A stretch of 64,000 nt of DNA from Ruminococcaceae bacterium OttesenSCG-928-A16 (GTDB taxonomy: Bacteria > Bacillota > Clostridia > Oscillospirales > Ruminococcaceae). Made by a program: the position numbers and the translations under genes. The first letter of the stretch is position 1. Every line of letters starts with the position of its first letter. The notes below the pieces were generated by a model that had not been told where the DNA came from, ran no database searches, and was given only the letters and a program-made list of their open reading frames with translations. This document shows, in pieces, positions 1 to 7,708 of this stretch. Where the stretch lies: contig JAJDJP010000001.1 of assembly GCA_030267215.1 (NCBI GenBank), forward strand, positions 124,001-188,000, written 5' to 3'.

Positions 1-2
1 CA

Positions 3-455
3 GCAGACGATGAATCGGGGTTGGAAGCTGCTGCCAAAATAAAAAAACATTATCCAACCATCAAGGTTATTGCCATGACTTCGATGCCGGAACACTCTTT
101 TATACAAAAAGCAAAGGAGGCCGGTTGCGAAAGTTTTTGGTATAAAGAATATGGCAATATGGAACTGATTGATGTGATGAACCGCACCATGCAGGGGGAA
201 AGTGTTTACCCGGATAAAACGCCTGCCATTGCAATAGGCAATGTAAATAGTGGCGAAATAACCGAGCAGGAAATGATTGTGTTGCGCCAACTTTGCCTTG
301 GCTATAAATACGAGGAAATTGCTGAAAACCTCTCGATAACCCTTAACACGGTAAAATTTCATGCCAAAAACCTGCTGGCAAAAACCGGGTACCGCAGCAC
401 ACTGCAACTGGTGGTAGATGTGGTAAGTAAGCGGCTGGTGCTGCCCAAGTTTTAA
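3..455 (+). CDS. LuxR/NarL-family response regulator, C-terminal part (cut by window start)
   Basis: The open frame runs in from the window edge, so the TTG at 21 in the ORF track is not a real start. The first part reads as the second half of a receiver domain, with the conserved switch Thr (VIAMTSMP) and a Lys after a beta strand (WYKEYG). The phosphoacceptor Asp lies outside the window. Residues of about 75-135 form a LuxR-type helix-turn-helix (ITEQE, EEIAENLSITLNTVKFH). The protein should be a transcription factor controlled by a histidine kinase that is not visible here. The target is unknown; the closest neighbour is nagB on the opposite strand. Confidence 0.85.
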   Translation, partial: ADDESGLEAAAKIKKHYPTIKVIAMTSMPEHSFIQKAKEAGCESFWYKEYGNMELIDVMNRTMQGESVYPDKTPAIAIGNVNSGEITEQEMIVLRQLCLGYKYEEIAENLSITLNTVKFHAKNLLAKTGYRSTLQLVVDVVSKRLVLPKF

Positions 456-523
456 AATGGGTGCCAATTTGCGGCCGATTGAACCGTAGGCCGATAGAGG
501 CAGCGGGGCTTTTAGCGTCGGCT

Positions 524-552
524 AAAAAAAGCGGAGCTTGCTCAGCGACCGC
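524..552 (-). terminator. Possible terminator of nagB
   Basis: On the minus strand a GCGG...CCGC stem with an inner AGC/GCT pairing is followed by seven T residues, about 70 nt after the nagB stop. The stem is short and imperfect, so this is only a candidate. The rest of 456-620 is GC-rich and shows no convincing ORF. Confidence 0.4.
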
Positions 553-620
553 ACGCTGCGTAGCGGCGAGGCTGTTGGACGGTATTGTATCTGCAAATTT
601 AGGTAAAACATTAAATAAAC

Positions 621-1358
621 CTAGCGGGTATAGTCTGCTTCAAACCCTTGCACTGCTTGTTCATCAAACACATAGCATGTGCCTGCGTGCCCGGCAAATG
701 CCCCCACCGGCAGTGTGTGCTGCCCCGCCAAAATGCTTGTTGCAGCGGCTTTTTTGCTGGTGCCAGTGGCAATTATAATAATGCGGCGGGCTTTTTTTAG
801 TGCTTGCAAAGTAATGGTAGCACCCTGCTGCGGGGTGTGCTTGCCGGCAAAATATTTTCGTCCCACGGTTTGGGTTGTTTCGCTTAAAGCAACAAGAGAA
901 AAATCCCCACTGGTGGGTATGCCCGGTTCGTTAAAGCCAATATGCCCATTTACGCCAACCCCTAAAATGGCCAAATCTAACGGGTTTTCATGCAAAATTT
1001 CACGCATGCGTATAAGTTCGGCATCAATGTTTTTGGCACGGCCATCAAAAGCGTTTATCTGCTGTTGTGGAATACCCGCCGGCCAATAATAGCCCTTATT
1101 CATGTAATGCAGGCAACTTCCCTCATCATTGGGGCCCAGCCCAATCCATTCATCAAGGCCAATATACTGGGCTAGGTTTAGCTGCAAGCCCTCGTTTTGT
1201 TGTTTTTGAATAAGGCTGTGATAGCAGGAAAAGGGGGTGTCTCCCGCGGCAAAGGTGGCGGTAAGGCCCGGATTTTGGGCAAACTCTGCCGCTGCCAGCT
1301 TTGCAGCATATAGGCTGGCCTCTTGGTGGTTTTTGCAAATAACTATCTGTGCTTTCAT
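621..1358 (-). CDS. nagB: Glucosamine-6-phosphate deaminase
   Basis: Converts glucosamine 6-phosphate to fructose 6-phosphate and ammonia in the cytoplasm, feeding amino sugars into glycolysis. The 245-residue length fits the short NagB form of Firmicutes. Family signatures are visible: an LDEW motif near residue 68, and GVGVNGHIGFNEPG near residues 133-146, which carries the catalytic Asn/His loop. The ATG has an AAAGGG seven bases upstream. It lies 27 nt downstream of a truncated MFS transporter on the same strand and was probably its operon partner. Because the 5' part of that transporter is gone, nagB may now lack its native promoter. Confidence 0.93.
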   Translation of the reverse strand: MKAQIVICKNHQEASLYAAKLAAAEFAQNPGLTATFAAGDTPFSCYHSLIQKQQNEGLQLNLAQYIGLDEWIGLGPNDEGSCLHYMNKGYYWPAGIPQQQINAFDGRAKNIDAELIRMREILHENPLDLAILGVGVNGHIGFNEPGIPTSGDFSLVALSETTQTVGRKYFAGKHTPQQGATITLQALKKARRIIIIATGTSKKAAATSILAGQHTLPVGAFAGHAGTCYVFDEQAVQGFEADYTR

Positions 1359-1384
1359 ATATATACCCTTTCATCCGCTGCCTT

Positions 1385-1960
1385 TTATGTAAGGCGGCGG
1401 TTTAGTTTTGCTACCCAAAGCCCAGCAACAGCGGCGGCTACTGTGGTGCCCGCCGGTAGCAGCATGCCCACAACCACCGATACCGAGTTGCTTACGTAAG
1501 CCATTATTAGCGGGACAACAATACGTGCCAGCCCCATAACAACAATTAAAATAGAGGTGGGGAAGGAGGTTTTTCCTTTATATTCCCGCGCGCATTCGCC
1601 AAACAAAACCTGCATAAAGTGGCCACTGCACAACCCCATGCCACCCATAGCAAGGCACATGCCCATTGCACTGCCAGAAAGCACCCCGCCCCCAAGGCAT
1701 ACCGCCGTTGCCAACGCCCCCCAAACAAACAGGTGTGTGGGTGCTATAGAGAGGCGCGAAACCCCAAACCGGTTAATTGTTGCGCAAACCCAATAAACCG
1801 AGATAGAGACAGCGCCCAGTGCCCCGGCATTAAAACGAAGTACCATATAGCGCAATATCCAAACCAAAATACCGGTTTGGGTGGCAGTGGCAAAAATAGA
1901 GGCTACCAGCACGGCAATGTTACGTGGATTTTTAATATAACTTAGCAAATCGTTGCGGCA
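1385..1960 (-). pseudogene. MFS transporter, C-terminal half only
   Basis: From about 1960 down to the stop, the frame encodes roughly 190 residues with about six hydrophobic segments, starting LLSYIKNPRN and ending VAKLNRRLT. This is typical of the second half of a major facilitator permease. The ORF track extends the frame to 2149, but that extension is antisense to the deoC fragment and does not look like transporter sequence. The first six membrane segments and the start are missing. The break coincides with the broken 5' end of the divergent deoC fragment, so one deletion could have removed both gene fronts. Substrate unknown; proximity to nagB hints at a sugar or amino sugar. Confidence 0.75.
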
Positions 1961-2505
1961 CAGGCTTGTGCGTGGTGTGTGATTTCCCCTTTGGGCTTTC
2001 GCAAACGGCAAGCAAAATAATGCAGGCAGAGGATATTTGTAAAGAAGGCGATATTGAAGACCTTGATATTGTGGCAAACTATGGCTGGATACGCAGTGGC
2101 ATGTGGGACCAAGTAGGTGCCGAGATTTGTGCAGTGGCAGATGTTGCACACCGGCACGGCACCCTGCTAAAGGTTATTTTTGAAACCGATGCCCTTACCC
2201 TTGATGAGGTAGCAAAGGCCACCGACGTGGCCTGCCTTGCCGGGGCAGATTTTGTAAAAACGTCCACGGGCTTTTTTACCGGCGGTGCAGGCAATGGCGC
2301 CACCCTACAGATAATAAAGGTGATGATGGAGGTGGCTAAAGGGCGCTGCAAGGTGAAGGGGTCTGGCGGAATACGCACACGGCAGCATTTTTTAGAGCTA
2401 ATAGACATGGGGATTGACCGCATGGGCATAGGGTACCGCAGTACCCCAGTGGTTTTGGGGCTGGATACACCCGTAGAAAACGGTGGTGCCTCCGGCACGT
2501 ACTAG
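1957..2505 (+). pseudogene. Deoxyribose-phosphate aldolase, 5'-truncated
   Basis: The frame encodes the C-terminal part of a DeoC-type aldolase: CDFPFGLS, LDIVANYG, the Schiff-base lysine motif FVKTSTGF, and the second lysine in KVKGSGGIR. About 60-70 N-terminal residues are missing. A stop lies just upstream in frame at 1933, and the join to the MFS fragment falls between about 1945 and 1965. The TTG at 1966 has no clear ribosome binding site. The catalytic residues survive, but the first strands and helices of the TIM barrel do not, so a functional enzyme is unlikely. An intact paralogue is at 54522-55214. Confidence 0.75.
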
Positions 2506-2580
2506 GCGGCTGTTTTTGCAACTGGTAAAAGGGAAGTGTCCTATCTGCTTTGCGTTGCTACCGCGTGGGTTTTCTAGCGT

Positions 2581-2607
2581 GTTTTCCCCGCCGTTGTCGG
2601 GGAAAAC
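2581..2607. repeat. GTTTTCCCCG hairpin (candidate dispersed palindrome)
   Basis: A perfect 10-bp stem (GTTTTCCCCG/CGGGGAAAAC) with a 7-nt loop. It resembles hairpins at 5981-6009 and 63200-63232, which share a TTCCCC(C)...(G)GGGGAA core. No T-run follows, so it is not a standard terminator. Confidence 0.55.
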
Positions 2608-2746
2608 ATACCCAAGCTCTTTTCTATTACATACGCTTGTGGGGCGCCCAGCAAAAACCGGTGTTTGGTTGGGGGCTAGCAGTTTGTGCCGCTTAAATTT
2701 TGAGATAAACCCACTTGAAATGTATGGAGCAAGACGTACAAAGCCA

Positions 2747-2788
2747 AAGATGGAACAAACCGCAAAGGCGATTTGTTCCATCTTTTTT
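2747..2788 (+). terminator. Intrinsic terminator after the deoC remnant
   Basis: An 11-bp stem GATGGAACAAA/TTTGTTCCATC (2749-2759 and 2772-2782) is followed by six T residues on the plus strand. It sits between the deoC remnant and the convergent APC permease. On the minus strand only a short T-run is present, so it may work less well for the permease. The gap 2506-2810 otherwise holds only the hairpin at 2581 and no convincing gene. Confidence 0.75.
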
Positions 2789-2810
2789 ATATGCCAATTT
2801 GCGGGCAAAT

Positions 2811-4163
2811 TTAACTTTTAACCGCACTATAAAAAGCCCAGCCAAGGCCGGTGCAAACGGCCCAAACAAGCAAAAACCACACAATGCTAAACCCATGCGC
2901 AAAATAGGCCGCAACCATAATTAACAGGCAGCAGGCAATGGCAAGCACTGGCATCACAAAACGCTTAAAGGGCGGTAAATCTTTTTCTTTTAAAATAAAC
3001 TTGATAAAAATGGGGATATACAATACATACAAGGCCACAATGGGCAGCTCCGAAGAATCGAAGGCGAAAGAGCCAAACCAGCCTTGGGGGGCAAGGTTGG
3101 TGCCATAAAAAAAGGTTAGCCACACAGCGCACATTAAAAGGCCCATTATGCCAGAGTTTGTGGGCATGTTGGTGGACGTATCTACCTGCGAAAGGGTTTT
3201 GGGCGCAGGGCCTTTGCCCCGCACGGCAAGCGCGTATATGCCCCTGGTGCAGCCCATCATAAGCCCGTTTAAGGTACCCAGGCAAGAGATAATTACAAAA
3301 ACAAAAAGTATGCCGCCAAGCCGGCCAAAAATATTTTTAAAGGCAAGCAAAACCCCTTGCTCTCCCTGTTCCATCATAACCTGGTTGCTGGCAGCGCCGG
3401 CCAGCCCAATGTAGTATAGAATATAAACAACCATAACAATTAAGGTGCCAGCGGTAAGGGCCAGCGGCAGGTTCTTTTTTGCGTCCTTCAACTCTGCATT
3501 TATGCTGGTGGCAACAATCCATCCTTCGTAAGCAAACGAAGTAGAAACCACAGCGGTAAACAAGGGGTTGCCGCTAATATCTTGTTGTACAACATTGGTG
3601 AAATTTTGCACAGTGGTGCCGTTTGCAAGGCCAACAACCGTGCCCACAATGGCCATTAGTATTAAGGGGATTAGCTTAATAATAGTGGTGGAAACCTGAA
3701 ACCGCCCCGCCAGCACCGGCGATAACATGCTTAAGGCATACACAGCCACCAAATAAAAGCAAGCCAGCGTCATGCATTCGCCACCGGTAATGGGCCAGCC
3801 AATTAATACACAGGTGTACCGGGCCGAAACCCAGGCCAAAACCGAGGTGATGGCGGGATAATATACAATGGACAAAAACCAGCCGATGTGATAAGCGTAC
3901 TTTTTGCCAACCACCACCTCTGCATAGTCCACCAGTCCATTTACATACTCGTATTTGGCCGCCATGGTGGCAAACACGTAAGCGCAAATAACCATAATTG
4001 CCCCGCCAATGCCCCAGGCCAAAATGCCCAGCGGCAGGTTGCCGCCGGTGGCATTTAGCACACGTTCGGCTTTAAAAAACACCCCGCTGCCCATTACAAT
4101 GCCAATAACCATTGCTATGGCGGTAAACAAGCCATACTTCTTTTTTAGGCCACCATCCATCAA
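2811..4163 (-). CDS. APC-family amino-acid permease
   Basis: A 450-residue membrane protein with about twelve hydrophobic segments. The N-terminal GIVMGSGVFFK motif in the first helix is the substrate-binding glycine motif of the APC superfamily, closest in style to LAT/SteT-type exchangers. It should move amino acids across the cytoplasmic membrane by H+ symport or exchange; the substrate cannot be read from sequence. The start is an ATG with a GAGGGG upstream. It is monocistronic, with its own strong promoter at 4278-4306. A second, different APC protein lies at the far end of the window. Confidence 0.85.
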   Translation of the reverse strand: MMDGGLKKKYGLFTAIAMVIGIVMGSGVFFKAERVLNATGGNLPLGILAWGIGGAIMVICAYVFATMAAKYEYVNGLVDYAEVVVGKKYAYHIGWFLSIVYYPAITSVLAWVSARYTCVLIGWPITGGECMTLACFYLVAVYALSMLSPVLAGRFQVSTTIIKLIPLILMAIVGTVVGLANGTTVQNFTNVVQQDISGNPLFTAVVSTSFAYEGWIVATSINAELKDAKKNLPLALTAGTLIVMVVYILYYIGLAGAASNQVMMEQGEQGVLLAFKNIFGRLGGILFVFVIISCLGTLNGLMMGCTRGIYALAVRGKGPAPKTLSQVDTSTNMPTNSGIMGLLMCAVWLTFFYGTNLAPQGWFGSFAFDSSELPIVALYVLYIPIFIKFILKEKDLPPFKRFVMPVLAIACCLLIMVAAYFAHGFSIVWFLLVWAVCTGLGWAFYSAVKS

Positions 4164-4277
4164 TTTCTACCCCTCGCTAATTATATTTTCAATCTCAAAA
4201 TCCTTGTCCACTATGCCGCTCAATAACGTTACTTTAAGCCAAGCGCACTAGCCGGGCTTTTGGGTCGATTAAACTAT

Positions 4278-4306
4278 ATTATCTCTTTTGTGGCGGGGGC
4301 TGTCAA
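4278..4306 (-). promoter_or_regulatory. Sigma-A promoter of the APC permease
   Basis: On the minus strand TTGACA (4301-4306), a 17-nt spacer and GATAAT (4278-4283) precede the permease by about 115 nt. The -35 is consensus. The interval 4164-4595 holds this promoter, the divergent one at 4504, and no convincing gene. Confidence 0.75.
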
Positions 4307-4503
4307 TTGTTGGCGCAAAAGATTAAAAGCAAATTTAAAAACCAAAGTTTTGCAAGGAGCTTTGTGCAAACACAAAAAGAATGATAAACACTTGAAAAGA
4401 GAATGTTTGGCGGGTGTTTTGCAAGCTTGTTTAATAGCAAAAAGCAACATACTAAAATCTATTCGGCAGTACAGCCGGTGGACACTTCCGAGTGTAATAT
4501 AGC

Positions 4504-4533
4504 TTGTTCGGTTTATAAAAAGGGTGCTATAAT
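4504..4533 (+). promoter_or_regulatory. Promoter of the papain-like protein gene
   Basis: TTGTTC (4504-4509), an 18-nt spacer and a consensus TATAAT (4528-4533) lie about 60 nt before the start at 4596. Confidence 0.65.
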
Positions 4534-4595
4534 AAGGTTACTTTTGTTTGAAGTTAAAAATAAGCGAAAATTAGAGCATGGGAGAAACCAGTTAG

Positions 4596-5222
4596 TTGAA
4601 TAATTTAGTTACACTATCCAGCACCGAGGCCCTGCATATTACAGAGGGGGATACGGTGCTTTGTGGCGGTAGCCAAGAGTGGTTTGCCGAGCGTTGGCAG
4701 CGGCAGGCAGGCTGCGGGCCCACAAACTGCGCAGGCCTTTTGTGGCACCTTGCCCAAACAAACCCCCAATGTGCAGCGCTTTGCGTGCATAGCCCCTCCA
4801 GCAAAGCAAATTTTGTTAGCCTAATGCAGGAGGTGTGGGAGTATGTAAAACCCGGCAGCATGGGGGTAAACACCACCAATATTTTTGCCAATGGCGCAGT
4901 GGCCTACGGTAGGCAAAAAGGCGTGGCATTGCAGCCACAAACATTGGATATACCGCCGTTGCATGCGGGTGAGCGCACTTACCCGCCAGTGCAGGCATTT
5001 ATAGAAAAAGCCCTGCAAAGTGGCTTGCCGGTTGCGTTTTTAAATTTATCGAACGGAACCCTTAAAAACCTGGAGAGCTGGCACTGGGTAACCCTTGTAG
5101 CCCTGCGTGGTGGTGAAGCGCTGATGTACGACCAGGCCCAGCCACACTGGATTGACCTTGAGCGCTGGCTTGCAACCTCGGTAATGGGGGGCGGGTTTGT
5201 AACGGTGGCGCATGGGCAATAA
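4596..5222 (+). CDS. Uncharacterised protein with papain-like (C39-type) features
   Basis: A 208-residue soluble protein of unassigned family. Around residue 40 it has CGPTNCAGLLW, which matches the Cys-containing helix of papain-fold C39-like peptidases (CGPT/CGPA). A later SWHWVTLVAL supplies a candidate catalytic His, followed by YDQAQPHW with possible Asp/Gln partners. No signal peptide or membrane helix is seen, so it is probably cytoplasmic. The start is TTG with GGAG upstream. It has its own promoter and terminator, so it is a single-gene unit. Peptidase activity is inferred only; it could equally be a non-peptidase acyltransferase-like member. Confidence 0.65.
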   Translation: MNNLVTLSSTEALHITEGDTVLCGGSQEWFAERWQRQAGCGPTNCAGLLWHLAQTNPQCAALCVHSPSSKANFVSLMQEVWEYVKPGSMGVNTTNIFANGAVAYGRQKGVALQPQTLDIPPLHAGERTYPPVQAFIEKALQSGLPVAFLNLSNGTLKNLESWHWVTLVALRGGEALMYDQAQPHWIDLERWLATSVMGGGFVTVAHGQ

Positions 5223-5279
5223 ACCTGGCGCGATAAAAAACCATAATATACACGCGCTGTTTAAACTATGCATAAAATG

Positions 5280-5321
5280 CCCCGCCTTATTGCAGTAATA
5301 GCATAAAGGCGGGGTTGTTTT
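5280..5321 (+). terminator. Terminator between convergent genes
   Basis: Stem CCCCGCCTT/AAGGCGGGG (5280-5288 and 5306-5314) followed by TTGTTTT, just after the papain-like gene and before the convergent HAD gene. Confidence 0.75.
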
Positions 5322-5324
5322 GTG

Positions 5325-5939
5325 CTAATTTAAAAGGCTTACACCACTGTTTTGCAAGGCGGTTTTTAAGGCGGGCATATTGCCCCTAAACACAAACCCC
5401 TGCATCCCTTCGTGGATGGCACTTTCGATATTGGCGGTTACATCGTCGATAAAAAAGCAGGTGGTAATATCTAGCCCAAATTGCCGGCAAAAAGCCCGGT
5501 AAATGGCGGGGTCTGGCTTTAGCAGCCCGCAATCGGCCGAGATAAACTGGCCATCAAAATACTGCAACGCCGTAATTTGCTTGCTAAAGGTGTGGAACAT
5601 TTTGCTGGTATTGGAAAGCAGGTAAATGCCATATCCTTTTTGTTTTAGCTGCCGTATCAACTCTTCCATTTCGGGGTAAAGTGGCACATTGCTATGCCAG
5701 TTTAGCACAAATTGCTGTGCAACGGGGTGTAGGCGGGTGGGTAACCGCTTGCGTATTTGGGTTATGGCCTGCTCGGGGTCCAGGGTGCCACGGTCCAGCT
5801 GCAGCCATTCAACCGAGCCAAAAACCTCGTGCAATAAAATTTCCGCATCTGGCCCGGGTGCAACATGTTGGTGCACATATTCTTTTACTTTATATCGAAT
5901 GAGCACGTTGCCCATGTCGAACACAATGTTTTGAATCAT
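5325..5939 (-). CDS. HAD-superfamily phosphatase (YihX/subfamily IA-like)
   Basis: A 204-residue cytosolic hydrolase. Motif I is FDMGNVLI, in which the second Asp of the usual DxD is replaced by Asn, as in the YihX and epoxide-hydrolase-like branch. Motif II is LLSNTS, the conserved Lys is in LLKPDPAIY, and motif III is FIDD. The small alpha-helical cap between motifs I and II fits HAD-IA. Substrates in this branch are usually sugar phosphates, but none can be assigned here. The start is supported by GGAGG seven bases upstream. It could be a candidate for the histidinol-phosphatase missing from the his operon, but nothing in the context says so. Confidence 0.8.
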   Translation of the reverse strand: MIQNIVFDMGNVLIRYKVKEYVHQHVAPGPDAEILLHEVFGSVEWLQLDRGTLDPEQAITQIRKRLPTRLHPVAQQFVLNWHSNVPLYPEMEELIRQLKQKGYGIYLLSNTSKMFHTFSKQITALQYFDGQFISADCGLLKPDPAIYRAFCRQFGLDITTCFFIDDVTANIESAIHEGMQGFVFRGNMPALKTALQNSGVSLLN

Positions 5940-5980
5940 TTAGTCCTCCGTGTTTTTGGGGTGAGGGAGTTTGCGCAAAT

Positions 5981-6009
5981 CAATTCCCCCACCTGTGGCG
6001 GGGGAATTG
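5981..6009. repeat. CAATTCCCCC hairpin (candidate dispersed palindrome)
   Basis: A perfect 10-bp stem (CAATTCCCCC/GGGGGAATTG) with a 9-nt loop, downstream of the fused permease and upstream of the HAD gene. It shares the TTCCCC/GGGGAA core with 2581-2607 and 63200-63232. It has no T-run. Confidence 0.6.
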
Positions 6010-6049
6010 GTGCTTTACAATAACAGTAGCTGGCTGGTAAGCGGCGGCG

Positions 6050-7708
6050 CTATACCACCGAAACCTTGCCTTTGCTTACCTTTAAAAAGATGAGTAGTGA
6101 AATAACCGTGCTAACGGTTAAAATAGAGGCAAGCGCGGCGGCGGTGCCATAGCTGTTGCGCACAACCTCGGTATAAATGGCAACCGAGATGGTGCTGGTT
6201 TTGCCGCCGTATAGCATGATGCTGGAGGATAGCTCGTTGATGCAGGTGATCCAGCTGAGGATAGCACCCGAGAAAATGCCGGGGGCCATTAGCCGTGCGG
6301 TAACCTTAAAAAATGTGCGCATTGGCGAAACCCCAAGGCTGATAGAAGCTTCCTCCACGCTGGGGTCCATCTGTTGCAAAAACGCGCTGCCGCTGCGCAC
6401 AGTATAGGGTAGTTTGCGCACCACATAGGCAATAACCATAATGGCAGCAGTGCCGGTTAGCAGCAAGGGGGGCTTGTTAAAAGCAACAATAAGGCTAATG
6501 CCCAAAACCGCCCCCGGTATTACATAGGGGAACATAATCAAAAGATCCATTGCTTGGGCAGCAATACCTTTTTGCCGCACCACAACATAGCTAATTAACA
6601 GCCCTATAATAATGATAAAAACAATGGCCACGGTAGAAAACACAAAGGTATTGCGTATGTTGGTGCCAAGGCGTTTGGCAATGGTAATGTAGCTGTCTAG
6701 GCTAAACCCACCCTGGAAGCCGGTGAAATCGGACTTGATAAAGCTGGTAACCAGCACCACAATTTGGGGCAAAATGCCAATGAAAGTAACCAGCATTACG
6801 GGTATAGAGGTAAGCACCCGTTTAATGCCCTTTAGTTTAATTTCTTGCGGTGGGCGCATCGAGGTCATGGTGTAGTTCTTTTTAGAAACAAAGTGCTTTT
6901 GCAATAAAAGCACCGAAGTAGAGCACAGCACAATAATAACCGAAAGGGCGCTGGCAAGGTTGGCGTTGCCGCCAATTTCGCTCATGTACTCGTTATACAC
7001 CATAACCGGCAGCACGGTGTACCCTTCGCCAATTAGCATGGGGGTGCCAAAATCGGCAAGGCTTGTCATAAAAACCATGATGGCGCCCGCCGCCACCGAG
7101 GGCAGAATAACCGGCAGTGTTACGGTAAACAGCCGCCGCAGTTTGCTGCTGCCAAGGTTTTCGGCCGCTTCTTCCAGGCTAGAATCGATGCTGCCCATGG
7201 CACCCGAAACGTACAGGTACACATAGGGGAATAATTTAAAGGTGAACACCATAATAATGCCGGCCTTGCCGTAAATGGTGGGCAGGGTAATGCCAATGCC
7301 AGAAAACAGGTTGGTGATAAACCCGGCACGGCCAAACAGCATGATCCAGCTATAAGCGCCAATAAAGGGCGGGCTCATCAGGCTCATAATAATAAAAATA
7401 TGAATATATTTTTTAAAAAAGATGTTGTAGCGTGTCATTAAATAGGCCATGGGTACGCCAATAACCATGGTGGTTAGGGTGGCAGTTATCGAAACAAACA
7501 GGCTGCGGCCCAGCGCCTCGTAATAATAGGGTTTGGTAAAAAAACGAATGTAGTTTGCAAGGGTAAGGCCTTCTTCTTTGGGCGAAAAAAAGCTGCGCGA
7601 AATAAGGGTGAAGAAGGGGTAGATAAGAAAAATTAGCATAATGCCAATAACCGCAAACTTTACCCAAAACCAAAAATCGGGCTTAAAGCGGCGCTTTTGT
7701 TTTAGCAT
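6050..7708 (-). CDS. Fused ABC-transporter permease, AfuB/FbpB-like
   Basis: A 552-residue inner-membrane protein with two complete permease halves in one chain. Each half has about six hydrophobic segments and an EAA loop for the ATPase: EEAAENLGSSKLRR near residue 185 and EEASISLGVSPMRT near residue 455. This duplicated architecture is typical of Fe(III)- and sugar-phosphate-type (AfuB/FbpB) importers. It overlaps the ATPase gene by 7 nt, which indicates translational coupling. With the lipoprotein at 9051 and the ATPase at 7702 it forms a complete importer. The substrate is unresolved: iron, phosphonate, phosphoglycerate and hexose phosphate are all known in this family. Confidence 0.88.
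   Translation of the reverse strand: MLKQKRRFKPDFWFWVKFAVIGIMLIFLIYPFFTLISRSFFSPKEEGLTLANYIRFFTKPYYYEALGRSLFVSITATLTTMVIGVPMAYLMTRYNIFFKKYIHIFIIMSLMSPPFIGAYSWIMLFGRAGFITNLFSGIGITLPTIYGKAGIIMVFTFKLFPYVYLYVSGAMGSIDSSLEEAAENLGSSKLRRLFTVTLPVILPSVAAGAIMVFMTSLADFGTPMLIGEGYTVLPVMVYNEYMSEIGGNANLASALSVIIVLCSTSVLLLQKHFVSKKNYTMTSMRPPQEIKLKGIKRVLTSIPVMLVTFIGILPQIVVLVTSFIKSDFTGFQGGFSLDSYITIAKRLGTNIRNTFVFSTVAIVFIIIIGLLISYVVVRQKGIAAQAMDLLIMFPYVIPGAVLGISLIVAFNKPPLLLTGTAAIMVIAYVVRKLPYTVRSGSAFLQQMDPSVEEASISLGVSPMRTFFKVTARLMAPGIFSGAILSWITCINELSSSIMLYGGKTSTISVAIYTEVVRNSYGTAAALASILTVSTVISLLIFLKVSKGKVSVV

Noticed and set aside
461-778. Plus-strand ORF of 105 codons
   Set aside because: It overlaps the 3' end of nagB in antisense and shows low-complexity Cys/Pro/Ala-rich translation typical of a shadow frame.
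1966-2505. DeoC fragment as a functional short aldolase
   Set aside because: The catalytic lysines remain, but about 60-70 N-terminal residues of the barrel are missing, there is no ribosome binding site at the TTG, and it abuts another broken gene.
2483-2821. Plus-strand ORF of 112 codons
   Set aside because: It runs through a hairpin and a clear terminator and its translation resembles no protein.
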